46,346 nt of DNA, taken from the NCBI GenBank assembly GCA_945872305.1, contig CAMCAC010000003.1, positions 1 to 46,346 on the forward strand, written 5' to 3'. Shown here piece after piece: positions 15,734 through 23,661 of this stretch. The translations under genes and the position numbers were made by a program. The notes under the pieces were generated by a model, which saw only the letters and a program-made list of their open reading frames with translations, was not told the DNA's origin and made no database searches. This DNA comes from Candidatus Kuenenia stuttgartensis. Its GTDB lineage: Bacteria > Planctomycetota > UBA11346. How positions within the stretch are numbered: the first letter of the stretch is position 1; each line of letters opens with the position of its first letter.

Positions 15734-17422
15734 TCAGCGGGCGACGGCGAAGCCGCGCAGTTCACGGATGATCGTGACCTTGATCTCGCCGGGGAAGCGG
15801 ACCTGGTCCTCGATCATGCGGGCGATCTCCCGGGCGGTGCGGATCAGGGAGTCGTCGGCGACCTTGGCGGCGTCGACGATGACCCGCAGCTCGCGGCCGC
15901 CCTGGATGGCGTAGGCCCGCTGGACGCCGGTGAACCCGAGGGCGATCTCCTCGACCTGGGCGATCCGCTTGAGGTGGTTCTCGAGATTGTGGTGGCGGGC
16001 TCCGGGACGGGCGGCGCTGATCGCGTCGGCGGCGGCGGCGAGGGTGGTGTAGGCCGAGATGACCTCGTGGCCCTCGTGGTGGGCGAGGGCGGCGTTGGCG
16101 ACGATCTCGGATTCGCCGTAGCGGAGCAGCGCCTCGTGGCCAAGCACCGGGTGGGAGCCCTCGTGCTCGTGGTCGAGGGCCTTGCCGACATCGTGGAGCA
16201 GTCCGCAGCGCCGGGCCAGGCGCGGATCCAGCCCCAGGTCCGCGGCCATGGCGGCGCACAGGAATGCGACCTCGCGGCTATGGGCGAGGACATTCTGCCC
16301 GTAACTGGTCCGCCAGTGCAGCTTGCCGAGGATGCGCAGGAGCTGGGGATGCAGGCCGCTGATTTCGCAGGCGAGGGCGGTCTCCTCGCCGTGGCGCAAG
16401 GCCTCTCGGTCGATCTCCTGGGTGCACAGGGCGAGGCATTCCTCGATGCGCGCCGGGTGGATCCGGCCGTCCTCGATGAGCATGGCGAGGGCCCGGCGGG
16501 CAATTTCGCGGCGCACCGGGTCGAAGCACGAGATCTCGACCGCCGCCTCGTCCTCGACCAGGATCACATCGACCCCGGCGGCCTGCTCGAACGCCTTGAT
16601 GTTGCGGCCTTCCTTGCCGATGATCCGCCCCTTGTAGTCGGCGTCCGGAAGGATGATGCGATGGCTGGTGGTGGCGGCGGTGTGCTCGGCGGCGTAGCGC
16701 TGGATGGCGCGGGAGATGATCTCGACGCCCTTCTCCTTGGCCGCCTCGGCGATGCGCTTCTCGCTCGCCAGGATGCGCGCCGACTGCTCGGCGGCGAGGG
16801 CGTCGTCGAGGCTGGCGAGCAGCCGTTCCCGGGCCTGCTCAGGGGTCAGGCCGGCGATCTCGGACAGGGCGGCGCGCTGGGCCGCCTCGGCGGCGGCGCC
16901 GGCGGTCTCGAGGTCCCGGGCCCGCTGGGCGAGGGCATCGCCCCGGGCACCCAGCTCGCGTTCCTGGGCGGCGAGGGCGTCCTCGCGGGTGCGCAGGCGG
17001 GCGTCACGCTCTTCGGCGGCGGCGGCCTTCCGGTCGAGGGCCTCGGTGCGGGCGGTGAGGGCGAGATCCCGGTCCCCCAGACTGCGCTCCAGGGCGGCGA
17101 GCCGCGATTCGCGGTCCTGGGCCCGGCGCTCGCGCTCGGCGACCTGGGCATCCTGTTGCCGCTCCTGCTCCGACAGGCGGCGCTCCTGCTCCAACAGGCG
17201 CCGCTCCTGGTCCGCGAGGCGGCGCTCCCGGATGTCCAGGTCGGCGCTGCGGGCCGCGGCTGCGGCCTGGGCGGCGGCGCCTTCGGCGGCGACCCGCTCC
17301 CGGGCGGTGCGCTCGGCGGCAGCCTCGGCCTCGGCCCGGCGGCGGGCGGCGGTCCGGGCGCTGATGAGTCCCATGATCAGGGCGCCCACGAGGGCACCCA
17401 CCAGTCCATATGCCATTTCCAT
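15734..17422 (-). CDS. rny: Ribonuclease Y
   Basis: A 562-residue endoribonuclease that starts mRNA decay at the membrane. The domain order matches the family: an N-terminal membrane anchor (YGLVGALVGALIMGLIS, about 4-22), a long Arg/Glu/Ala coiled coil (about 25-210), a KH RNA-binding domain with YKGRIIGKEGRNIKAFE (about 262-280), and an HD catalytic domain with LLHDVGKALDHEHEGSHP (about 408) and NAALAHHEGHE. The length is slightly above the 510-530 usual in Bacillota, owing to the coiled coil. The start at 17422 (MEMAYG) is used; an ATG at 17416 is equally possible. RNase Y in place of RNase E argues against a proteobacterial host. The gene is divergent from the CDF exporter (88 bases). Confidence 0.95.
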   Translation of the reverse strand: MEMAYGLVGALVGALIMGLISARTAARRRAEAEAAAERTARERVAAEGAAAQAAAAARSADLDIRERRLADQERRLLEQERRLSEQERQQDAQVAERERRAQDRESRLAALERSLGDRDLALTARTEALDRKAAAAEERDARLRTREDALAAQERELGARGDALAQRARDLETAGAAAEAAQRAALSEIAGLTPEQARERLLASLDDALAAEQSARILASEKRIAEAAKEKGVEIISRAIQRYAAEHTAATTSHRIILPDADYKGRIIGKEGRNIKAFEQAAGVDVILVEDEAAVEISCFDPVRREIARRALAMLIEDGRIHPARIEECLALCTQEIDREALRHGEETALACEISGLHPQLLRILGKLHWRTSYGQNVLAHSREVAFLCAAMAADLGLDPRLARRCGLLHDVGKALDHEHEGSHPVLGHEALLRYGESEIVANAALAHHEGHEVISAYTTLAAAADAISAARPGARHHNLENHLKRIAQVEEIALGFTGVQRAYAIQGGRELRVIVDAAKVADDSLIRTAREIARMIEDQVRFPGEIKVTIIRELRGFAVAR

Positions 17423-17510
17423 ATGGACACGCTCTCGCGGCGCGGCGCCGGTCAATGCCAGCCGGGCTCGGCGCTGGTCAGGCCACCACCCGGTCCCAGG
17501 CTGCCCCGCC

Positions 17511-18503
17511 ATGGGCCACGACCACGACCACGCGCACGGACCCGCCGGCCTCGCCGGGGATCCCCGGGTCCGCCGGGCGGCGATGATCAGCCTGGCGGTG
17601 GCCGTCGCCATCCTCGCCATCAAGGTGTGTGCCTGGCTGATCACCGGCTCCGCCACGGTCCTGTCGGATGCCCTGGAATCGGTCATCCATGTGGCCGCAA
17701 CCCTGTTCATGGCCTGGTGCGCGCGGATCTCGGCGGCGCCGCCGGACGCCGAGCACCCCTTCGGCCACGGCCGTATCGAGTTCCTGTCCGCGGGCTTCGA
17801 GGGCGGTGCGGTGGGACTCGCCGCCCTGGGCATCGCCGCGGTGGCCATCGAGGCGTGGTGGTCCGGGCGGGCGCCGGGCAATCTCGACTGGGGCCTGGCC
17901 CTGGTCGCCGGGGCGGCGGCGGTGAACGCCGGCCTGGGCTGGTGGCTGCTGCGCACCGGTCGGGCCACCGGCTCGCCGCTGCTCATCGCCGACGGCCATC
18001 ATGTCCTCTCCGACGTGTGGACGAGCCTGGGCGTGCTCGCCGGCGTCGGAACCATGCTGTTCATCAATGATCCCCTCATGCGCGGCTGGTGCGATGCGGG
18101 GCTGGCCCTGGTGCTCGCGGGCTATGTGTTCTGGGTCGCGGTGCGGCTGGTGCGCGGCGCCGTGGCGGGACTGCTGGACGAGGCCGATCCGCAGCTCCTC
18201 GACCGGGCGGTGGCCGCGCTCAATGCGGTGCGCGAGGACGCCTGGCGGGATGTGCACGGCCTGCGCCTGCGCCGGGACGGGGCGAACATCCTGGGCGAAC
18301 TGCATCTGGTGGTGCCCGAGGGCTGGACCGTGGCCCAGGCCCACGACGCCAGCGAACGGGTCGAGCGCGCCATCCTCGACCAGATCGGCCAGCGCGGCAC
18401 CATCATGGTCCACCTCGACCACGACGGCTCCCACGAATACCGCTACATCCCCTCTGATCAGGGCCCGATCACCGTGGAAAGCGCCACGCGGATGGAGGCG
18501 TGA
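17511..18503 (+). CDS. Cation diffusion facilitator (metal/proton antiporter)
   Basis: A 330-residue inner-membrane exporter of divalent metals such as Zn, Fe, Co or Mn. The N-terminus is His/Asp-rich (MGHDHDHAHG), a likely metal-collecting arm. Six membrane segments are visible. The metal site is indicated by SATVLSDALESVIHVAATLF in segment II and ADGHHVLSDVWTSLG (H-x3-D) in segment V. DAEHPFGHGRIEFLSAG is the conserved loop after segment II. The C-terminal cytoplasmic domain (about 215-320) has the usual ferredoxin-like pattern and ends with several His residues (MVHLDHDGSHEY). Metal preference cannot be read from sequence. The stop codon directly abuts the inverted repeat at 18504. Confidence 0.93.
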   Translation: MGHDHDHAHGPAGLAGDPRVRRAAMISLAVAVAILAIKVCAWLITGSATVLSDALESVIHVAATLFMAWCARISAAPPDAEHPFGHGRIEFLSAGFEGGAVGLAALGIAAVAIEAWWSGRAPGNLDWGLALVAGAAAVNAGLGWWLLRTGRATGSPLLIADGHHVLSDVWTSLGVLAGVGTMLFINDPLMRGWCDAGLALVLAGYVFWVAVRLVRGAVAGLLDEADPQLLDRAVAALNAVREDAWRDVHGLRLRRDGANILGELHLVVPEGWTVAQAHDASERVERAILDQIGQRGTIMVHLDHDGSHEYRYIPSDQGPITVESATRMEA

Positions 18504-18660
18504 TGGTTTCGGGTTTCGGGTTCCGGGTTGCGAGAAAGGTCGCCGCTGAAATACGACGGGGAGGGTGATGCTGGATGCGCGTCCGCCGTGCTCCGAAGAG
18601 GATTGGGTTCCTGTCACACCGAGGATCGACCTCCCGAAACCCGAAACCCGAGACCCGCAA
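18504..18660. repeat. Heptamer-built inverted repeat with G-quadruplex motif (copy 3)
   Basis: The left arm (18505-18534) is a run of heptamers GGGTTTC, GGGTTCC and GGGTTGC. The right arm (18633-18660) is the inverted counterpart, reading GTTGC, GGGTCTC, GGGTTTC, GGGTTTC, GGG on the minus strand. The minus strand has four GGG runs spaced by 4 bases (18633-18656), a canonical quadruplex pattern; the plus-strand arm has three full runs and one GG. The loop of about 98 bases is unlike that of copy 1 (3265-3401) and has no open frame. The element occupies the whole gap between the CDF stop codon and the stop codon of the convergent gene. Confidence 0.88.
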
Positions 18661-19179
18661 CTACCCCTGATTCCCCGCCATGGCGGCGACCTCGTCGCGG
18701 CGGGACCGCCAGGCGGCGGGGTCGGCGGCGGCGTCGATGGTCCGCACCGCCCGGCCGTCGTGGATGGGGGCTTCGGGCTGCTCGTCCTGGGCCTGGACGC
18801 GGCCGTCGGGATGGATGGCGAAACTGTCCGGATACCAACGACGGTGGCCGCTGGGGTCGAAGGCCTGGGGGCCCACCACCCGGGCGCCCCGGGCGGCGAT
18901 GTGGACGACCCCGTCGGCGTCGCGCCAGGCGAGTGCCGGATAGGCGACCCGGTAGGCCTCCTGACCCTCAACGATCTCGCTGGTCGATACCCAGGCGGCC
19001 TGGGTCCGGCCGAGGCCCGGCGCGACCACGATCCAGGTGCGATGGTCCCCGCCCCACTCGACCTGCCAGGCCGCCGCCGGCGCGGCGGTCACGGGCCGCG
19101 ACGATCCCGGACCTGCGGGCGTCGGGGCATCGCCGGCCGCCACCACGGCCGCGAGGACCAGGAGGGGCAGCGGCCGCAT
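18661..19179 (-). CDS. Small exported protein downstream of rpoN
   Basis: A 172-residue protein with a signal peptide (MRPLPLLVLAAVVAAGDA, cleavage near residue 16). The mature part has several strand-like stretches with Trp (WQVEWGGDHRTWIVVAPGLG, AYRVAYPALAWRDADGVVHI, HRRWYPDSFAIHPDGRVQAQ). It ends in a charged helix (DPAAWRSRRDEVAAMAGNQG). No known family is recognised. Its ATG at 19179 overlaps the rpoN stop (ATGA), so it is translated from the same message. The right arm of the inverted repeat runs up to its TAG stop. A periplasmic or surface location is inferred from the leader. Confidence 0.75.
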   Translation of the reverse strand: MRPLPLLVLAAVVAAGDAPTPAGPGSSRPVTAAPAAAWQVEWGGDHRTWIVVAPGLGRTQAAWVSTSEIVEGQEAYRVAYPALAWRDADGVVHIAARGARVVGPQAFDPSGHRRWYPDSFAIHPDGRVQAQDEQPEAPIHDGRAVRTIDAAADPAAWRSRRDEVAAMAGNQG

Positions 19180-20582
19180 CAGAAGACCCGGCGCTGGCGG
19201 GTGGACGGGATGCCGTCCGCGATCCGGTACTTGGTCACCGTGCGCCGGGAGATGTCGAGGTTGTCCTTGGCCAGGATGTCGGCGAGCTCCTGGTCCGAGA
19301 GCGGGTTCTTCTTGTCCTCGGCCTCGATCAGCTTGTGGATCTTCAGTCGGACCGACTTGCTGCTCTCGGCCTCGCCGCCGTCCTGGCTGGCGATGCCGTT
19401 GCTGAAGAAGTCGGCGAGGCGGAGGACCCCGCGCGGGGTCTGGATGTACTTGTCCTTCACCGCCCGGGACACGGTGGCGACATGCATGCCGATGCGGTCG
19501 GCGATGTCCTGGCGGAGGAGCGGACGGAGGTTCTCGACGCCCTGCTCGAGGAATGCCTGCTGGTGCTTGATGATCTCGGTGACGATGCGCAGCAGGGTGC
19601 GCCGGCGCTGGGCCACCGCGTCGATGATGAAGCGGGCGGAGCCGATCTTCTCCTTGAGATACGCCTTTTCCTTGGGGTCGCCGGCGCCGCTGTCGAGGAT
19701 CTGCTGGTACTCGCCGCTCACCTCGACCTTGGGCAGGCGGCCGTCGGGGATCGACACCACCCAGCGGCCCTCCTCGTCCTGCTCCACCATCGAGTCGGGC
19801 ACCACGATGTGGTTGGTGTCGGCGGCGAAGGGCAGCCCGGGCTTGGGATCCAGACGGGCGATGACCTCGACCCCCTCCTGGATGCGCTCGATGGAGGGCG
19901 CCGCGCGGTCCGGATGCTTGGCGGCCAAGGCCTGCTGGACCGCCGGCAGCCGGTTGCGCAGGCAGTCGTCGAGATGGTCGCGGATCAGCTCCATCTCGAA
20001 GGAGTTGTCGCCGGGCTCCCGGGCGAGCTGGAGCAGCAGGCAGTCCTTCAGGTCCCGGGCCCCGATGCCGGCAGGATCGCATCGGCGGATGTGCTCCAGG
20101 GCCTCCTCGGCGTGCTCAAGCCGCTCCTCATGGACCAGGTCGGTCAACGGCACCGTCAGATAGCCGCGACGGTCGAGCTGCCAGCCGATCTCGTGGGCAA
20201 TCTCGCGCACATCCGGATCCATCTCGACGAAGCGGAGCTGCTCGACCAGATGCTCGGCAAGGACCGGCGCCCGTTCCGGAGTGGCCTCAAGGGCCGCCAT
20301 CTTGCTCGGGCCGTCCTCGTCCAGGTTGCGGCGGGCCCGCTTGAGCAGCCATTCCTGGTCGTCGCGTTCACCCTGGTCGAGGGCCTGGGGGCGGACATCC
20401 TCGTCGCCAGCAGGGCCGTCGACGATCTCCAGGGCAGGGTTGGACTCGACCTCGGCCATGATCCGCTCCTCGAGGGCGAGCTGCGGAAGCAGCAGGATCT
20501 CGATCGACTGGATCATCTGCGGCGTGAGCTTGAGCTTCTGCTCGAGCCGCATGTTCAGGTTCTGGCGGAGGCTGATCGACAT
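19179..20582 (-). CDS. rpoN: RNA polymerase sigma-54 factor
   Basis: A 467-residue sigma-54. Region I is Gln/Leu-rich (MSISLRQNLNMRLEQKLKL, TPQMIQSIEILLLPQLALEE), region II is acidic (about 55-110), and the core-binding domain runs to about 270. The promoter-binding part contains HVATVSRAVKDKYIQTPRG (HTH) and the RpoN box SRRTVTKYR (residues 445-453; consensus ARRTVAKYR). The factor directs transcription from -24/-12 promoters and needs an AAA+ activator; none is encoded in this window. The start at 20582 gives the conserved N-terminus. The gene is divergent (186 bases) from a Ser/Thr kinase gene and coupled to a small exported protein. Confidence 0.97.
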   Translation of the reverse strand: MSISLRQNLNMRLEQKLKLTPQMIQSIEILLLPQLALEERIMAEVESNPALEIVDGPAGDEDVRPQALDQGERDDQEWLLKRARRNLDEDGPSKMAALEATPERAPVLAEHLVEQLRFVEMDPDVREIAHEIGWQLDRRGYLTVPLTDLVHEERLEHAEEALEHIRRCDPAGIGARDLKDCLLLQLAREPGDNSFEMELIRDHLDDCLRNRLPAVQQALAAKHPDRAAPSIERIQEGVEVIARLDPKPGLPFAADTNHIVVPDSMVEQDEEGRWVVSIPDGRLPKVEVSGEYQQILDSGAGDPKEKAYLKEKIGSARFIIDAVAQRRRTLLRIVTEIIKHQQAFLEQGVENLRPLLRQDIADRIGMHVATVSRAVKDKYIQTPRGVLRLADFFSNGIASQDGGEAESSKSVRLKIHKLIEAEDKKNPLSDQELADILAKDNLDISRRTVTKYRIADGIPSTRQRRVF

Positions 20583-20768
20583 GGGTCCGAATGGTGCTCC
20601 AGGGCGCCGGCGTGGTGCCGCTAGCAAATGGTAAGCCATCGGCGGCGGCTGCACAAGATGGAACGGGCCGGAACCCGGAAAGCCGGCAGTCCGTGACCCT
20701 CCTGACCCTCTTCGTGAGCATCGGGGGCTTCCCATGACAGGAAACACGTGGTACGGTGGCGTACATCC

Positions 20769-22220
20769 ATGGGCCCTGGAAGCACCGTCCTCATGCCCGG
20801 CAGCGGGTCCCTGCTTGTGCAATTCGACCAAGCCAAGCCGGTTCTCAGCCAGTCCGGCTGGTTCACCGAAGCCATGGCGACCCGCGCCACCGCCGCCATC
20901 GCCCAGGCCGTGGCGATGCCGGGGACCCGGCTGTCCCGCTATCTTGCCGAGCAGGGCATCCTGTCCGCCGAACAGGCGGCGGAGATGGAATGCGTGCTGG
21001 ACCACCAGGGCCACTTCCCCGCCTTCCGCCTGCTGCGCAAACTGGGCGCCGGGGGGATGGGCACGGTGTTCCTGGCCGACCGGGTGGTGGATGGCCGGCG
21101 TGTGGCCCTCAAGACCCTGAATCCCCGGCTCGCGGACGAGGGCGATTTCGTCAGCCGCTTCGAGCGCGAGGCCCAGGCCCTGGCCGGGCTCCGCCATCCG
21201 CACATCGCCCAGGTCGTGGATTCCGGCGGGAGCAACGGCCACCTGTTCATCGCCTTGGAATTCATCGACGGCCCGAGCCTGATGGCGATGGTCAAGGACT
21301 ACCGCCGGCTGCCGGAGCCCTACGCCCTGCGGGTGGTCCGCCAGGTGGCGGACGGCCTCCATCATGTGTGGACCGCCGCCGGCCTGGTGCACCGGGACAT
21401 CAAGCCCGAGAACATCCTTGTCCTGCGCAACCGCTCCGGAACCGATCTCTTCTCGGACCAGGATGTGGCCAAGCTCATCGACTTCGGCCTGGTCAAGCCC
21501 ACCGAGGGCGATGACGAGCGGGTCCGCCTGACCCAGACCGGGATGACCATCGGCACCCCGCTGTACATGTCCCCCGAGCAGATCCGAGGCGAGACCCTGG
21601 ACTGCCGCAGCGACATCTACGCCCTGGGGGCGACGCTCTACCACATGCTCACCGGGACGGTGCCGTTCGCCGGCACCAGCCCGGGGGCGATCATGAGCGC
21701 GCACCTGACCGAGCCGGTCCCCGACCCCGGCACCGTGGTCCCGGAACTGTCCGCCGCCTGCCGGGAACTGGTGCGCACCTGTCTGGCCAAGAAGCCCGCG
21801 GACCGCTTCGCTGATCACATGGCCTTTGCCCGGGCCCTGGACAAGGTCGCCGCCGGCGGTGGCAGCACCACGGTCCGCTTCCTCAAAAAGCCCCTCCGCG
21901 CCCCGGGCAAGCCCCGGGTACCCACCCCGCCACCGCCCCCCTTGCCGATGCCGGGCGCCACACCGGCTCCAGCGGCCGTGGCGCCGGGCGCGGTGGCGAC
22001 GCCGCCGGCCCCGGGAACGGTGATGCCGCTTGCCGCCGCCCGGTCCGCGACCCCGGTCGAGGCCGGTGGTGTCGGCCTGGCCATGCCTGCAGCGCCGGTG
22101 GCCACCGTCCGCTCCCGGGTCTATGACGAGGATCCCCAGGCCCAGGGCATCGGCGTGATGCCCTGGCTGGTGCTGGGGGCGGCCCTGATCTGTTTCCTGA
22201 TCTTCATGGCCCTGTCCTGA
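20769..22220 (+). CDS. Tail-anchored Ser/Thr protein kinase
   Basis: A 483-residue kinase. The N-terminal about 85 residues contain a helical segment (RYLAEQGILSAEQAAEMECV) often found before planctomycete-type kinase domains. The kinase domain has LGAGGMGTVFLAD (P-loop, about 92), VALKTLN (catalytic Lys, about 114), HRDIKPEN (about 208), DFG (about 238) and SPEQ (about 267), all intact, so it should be active. The linker (about 365-450) is Pro/Ala-rich. The last about 22 residues (GVMPWLVLGAALICFLIFMA) form a C-terminal membrane anchor, leaving no extracellular sensor. The ATG at 20769 is chosen; an ATG at 20793 is possible. It could phosphorylate FHA-binding partners; this is inference. pyrB starts 42 bases downstream. 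Confidence 0.93.
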   Translation: MGPGSTVLMPGSGSLLVQFDQAKPVLSQSGWFTEAMATRATAAIAQAVAMPGTRLSRYLAEQGILSAEQAAEMECVLDHQGHFPAFRLLRKLGAGGMGTVFLADRVVDGRRVALKTLNPRLADEGDFVSRFEREAQALAGLRHPHIAQVVDSGGSNGHLFIALEFIDGPSLMAMVKDYRRLPEPYALRVVRQVADGLHHVWTAAGLVHRDIKPENILVLRNRSGTDLFSDQDVAKLIDFGLVKPTEGDDERVRLTQTGMTIGTPLYMSPEQIRGETLDCRSDIYALGATLYHMLTGTVPFAGTSPGAIMSAHLTEPVPDPGTVVPELSAACRELVRTCLAKKPADRFADHMAFARALDKVAAGGGSTTVRFLKKPLRAPGKPRVPTPPPPPLPMPGATPAPAAVAPGAVATPPAPGTVMPLAAARSATPVEAGGVGLAMPAAPVATVRSRVYDEDPQAQGIGVMPWLVLGAALICFLIFMALS

Positions 22221-22262
22221 TCTCGGACTGGCGCCGCCGGGGCGGCCCCTAGCGTTCCCGGC

Positions 22263-23183
22263 GTGCTCACCGCCGGCTCCCACGTCATCTCCATCAGCGA
22301 CTTCAGCCGGGCCGACCTGATCGCGGTCCTCGACCGCGCCGCGGCCATGGAACGCAATCCCGGCAGACCCCTCGACGGCCGCCTGATGGCGACCCTGTTC
22401 TTCGAACCGAGCACCCGCACCCGCCTGAGCTTCGAGGCGGCGATGCTCAAGCTCGGCGGCCGGGTCATCGGCTTCAGCGACGCCGCCAGTTCGTCCGCGA
22501 AGAAGGGCGAGAGCCTGTCCGACACCATCCGCATGGTCGAACGCTACGCGGATGTCATCGTCATGCGCCATCCCCGGGACGGTGCGGCCCGGCTGGCCGC
22601 GCAGGTCAGCCGGGTGCCGGTGATCAACGGCGGCGACGGGGCCAACCAGCACCCGACCCAGACCTTCCTCGATCTCTACACGATCGCCCAGGAATTCCCC
22701 GAGCTGCGCTCCGGGGACCGGGAGCTGGTGGTGGCCTTCGCCGGCGATCTGCGCTACGGGCGCACGGTCCACAGCCTGCTCCACGCCCTGTGCCACTTCC
22801 GGGTCCGTGTCCTGCTCGTCGCCCCCCGGGGCCTGGAGATGCCCGCGGACCACCTCGACCACGCCCGGGCCGCCGGATTGCAGGTCGAGGTCCTGCCGGA
22901 CCTCCAGACCGCCGCCGAGCGCGCCGATGTCCTGTACATGACCCGGCTCCAGGAGGAGCGCTTCCCGGATCCCCTGGAGTTCGACCACATCAAGGCCACC
23001 TACCGGATCAGCGCCGCGACCCTGGCCAAGGCCCAGCCGCGGCTGCGCATCCTCCATCCCCTGCCCCGGGTCCACGAAATCGCCACGGACGTGGACGCCA
23101 CCGTCCATGCCAGCTATTTCACCCAGGCGGCGAACGGCATCCCGGTCCGCCAGGCGGTGCTCGCCACGGTGCTCGGAGCCTGA
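22263..23183 (+). CDS. pyrB: Aspartate carbamoyltransferase catalytic chain
   Basis: A 306-residue catalytic subunit that joins carbamoyl phosphate and aspartate, the committed step of pyrimidine synthesis. Sequence evidence is FFEPSTRTRLSFEAAM (carbamoyl phosphate site, about 46), KGESLSDT, MRHPRDG, NGGDGANQHPTQTFLDLYTI, the GDLRYGRTVHSL hinge and ILHPLPRV (about 264). The start is a GTG at 22263, since no ATG gives a complete N-terminus, and no good ribosome site precedes it. The gene is followed 1 base later by pyrI, as in class B ATCases with separate regulatory chains. Confidence 0.97.
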   Translation: MLTAGSHVISISDFSRADLIAVLDRAAAMERNPGRPLDGRLMATLFFEPSTRTRLSFEAAMLKLGGRVIGFSDAASSSAKKGESLSDTIRMVERYADVIVMRHPRDGAARLAAQVSRVPVINGGDGANQHPTQTFLDLYTIAQEFPELRSGDRELVVAFAGDLRYGRTVHSLLHALCHFRVRVLLVAPRGLEMPADHLDHARAAGLQVEVLPDLQTAAERADVLYMTRLQEERFPDPLEFDHIKATYRISAATLAKAQPRLRILHPLPRVHEIATDVDATVHASYFTQAANGIPVRQAVLATVLGA

Positions 23184-23184
23184 C

Positions 23185-23661
23185 ATGAGCGACATCCCCA
23201 CCGCCAGCCACGGCCGCAACCGGATGGTCGAGGCGATCGCCAACGGCACCGTCATCGACCACATCCCGGCCGCAGTCACCCTCAAGGTCGCCGCCCTGGT
23301 CTCGGGCCCGGACGATCAGGTGTTCATCGGCCAGAACCTGCGCTCGGCACGGCTCGGCCGCAAGGGCGTGGTCAAGGTCAGCGGCCGCCTGCTCACCGGC
23401 CGCGACCTCCAGACCCTGGCCCTGATCGCCCCCGGCGCCTCGATCTGCATCATCCGCAACTACGAGATCGCCGAGAAGCGCCCGGTCGGCGTCCCCGACC
23501 TGTTCGAGGCCATCGCCCGCTGCGCCAACCCCAACTGCGTCACCAACCACGAACGCTGGCCCACCCTGTTCGACGTCACCCACCGCGACCCGCTCCTGGT
23601 CCGCTGCCGCTATTGCGAGCGCACCGTGCCGGCCGCCGACCTGGCTTTGCTCCCCCGATGA
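23185..23661 (+). CDS. pyrI: Aspartate carbamoyltransferase regulatory chain
   Basis: A 158-residue regulatory subunit. The nucleotide-binding domain is visible as NGTVIDHIPAAVTLKVAALV, GRKGVVKVSGRLLT and a SICIIRNYEIAEK strand. The zinc domain has Cys 113, 118, 141 and 144 (C-x4-C-x22-C-x2-C), the four ligands that hold regulatory and catalytic chains together in PyrB-PyrI. The complex is expected to be feedback-controlled by CTP and ATP. The ATG at 23185 follows the pyrB TGA by 1 base. The stop overlaps the next gene (ATGA, 23658-23661). PyrI is known in enterobacteria, archaea and some anaerobic lineages, so it is an informative marker here. Confidence 0.96.
   Translation: MSDIPTASHGRNRMVEAIANGTVIDHIPAAVTLKVAALVSGPDDQVFIGQNLRSARLGRKGVVKVSGRLLTGRDLQTLALIAPGASICIIRNYEIAEKRPVGVPDLFEAIARCANPNCVTNHERWPTLFDVTHRDPLLVRCRYCERTVPAADLALLPR

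Noticed and set aside
20583-23285. Apparent N-terminal extension of rpoN
   Set aside because: The in-frame sequence runs opposite the kinase and pyrB genes. RpoN region I begins exactly at 20582.
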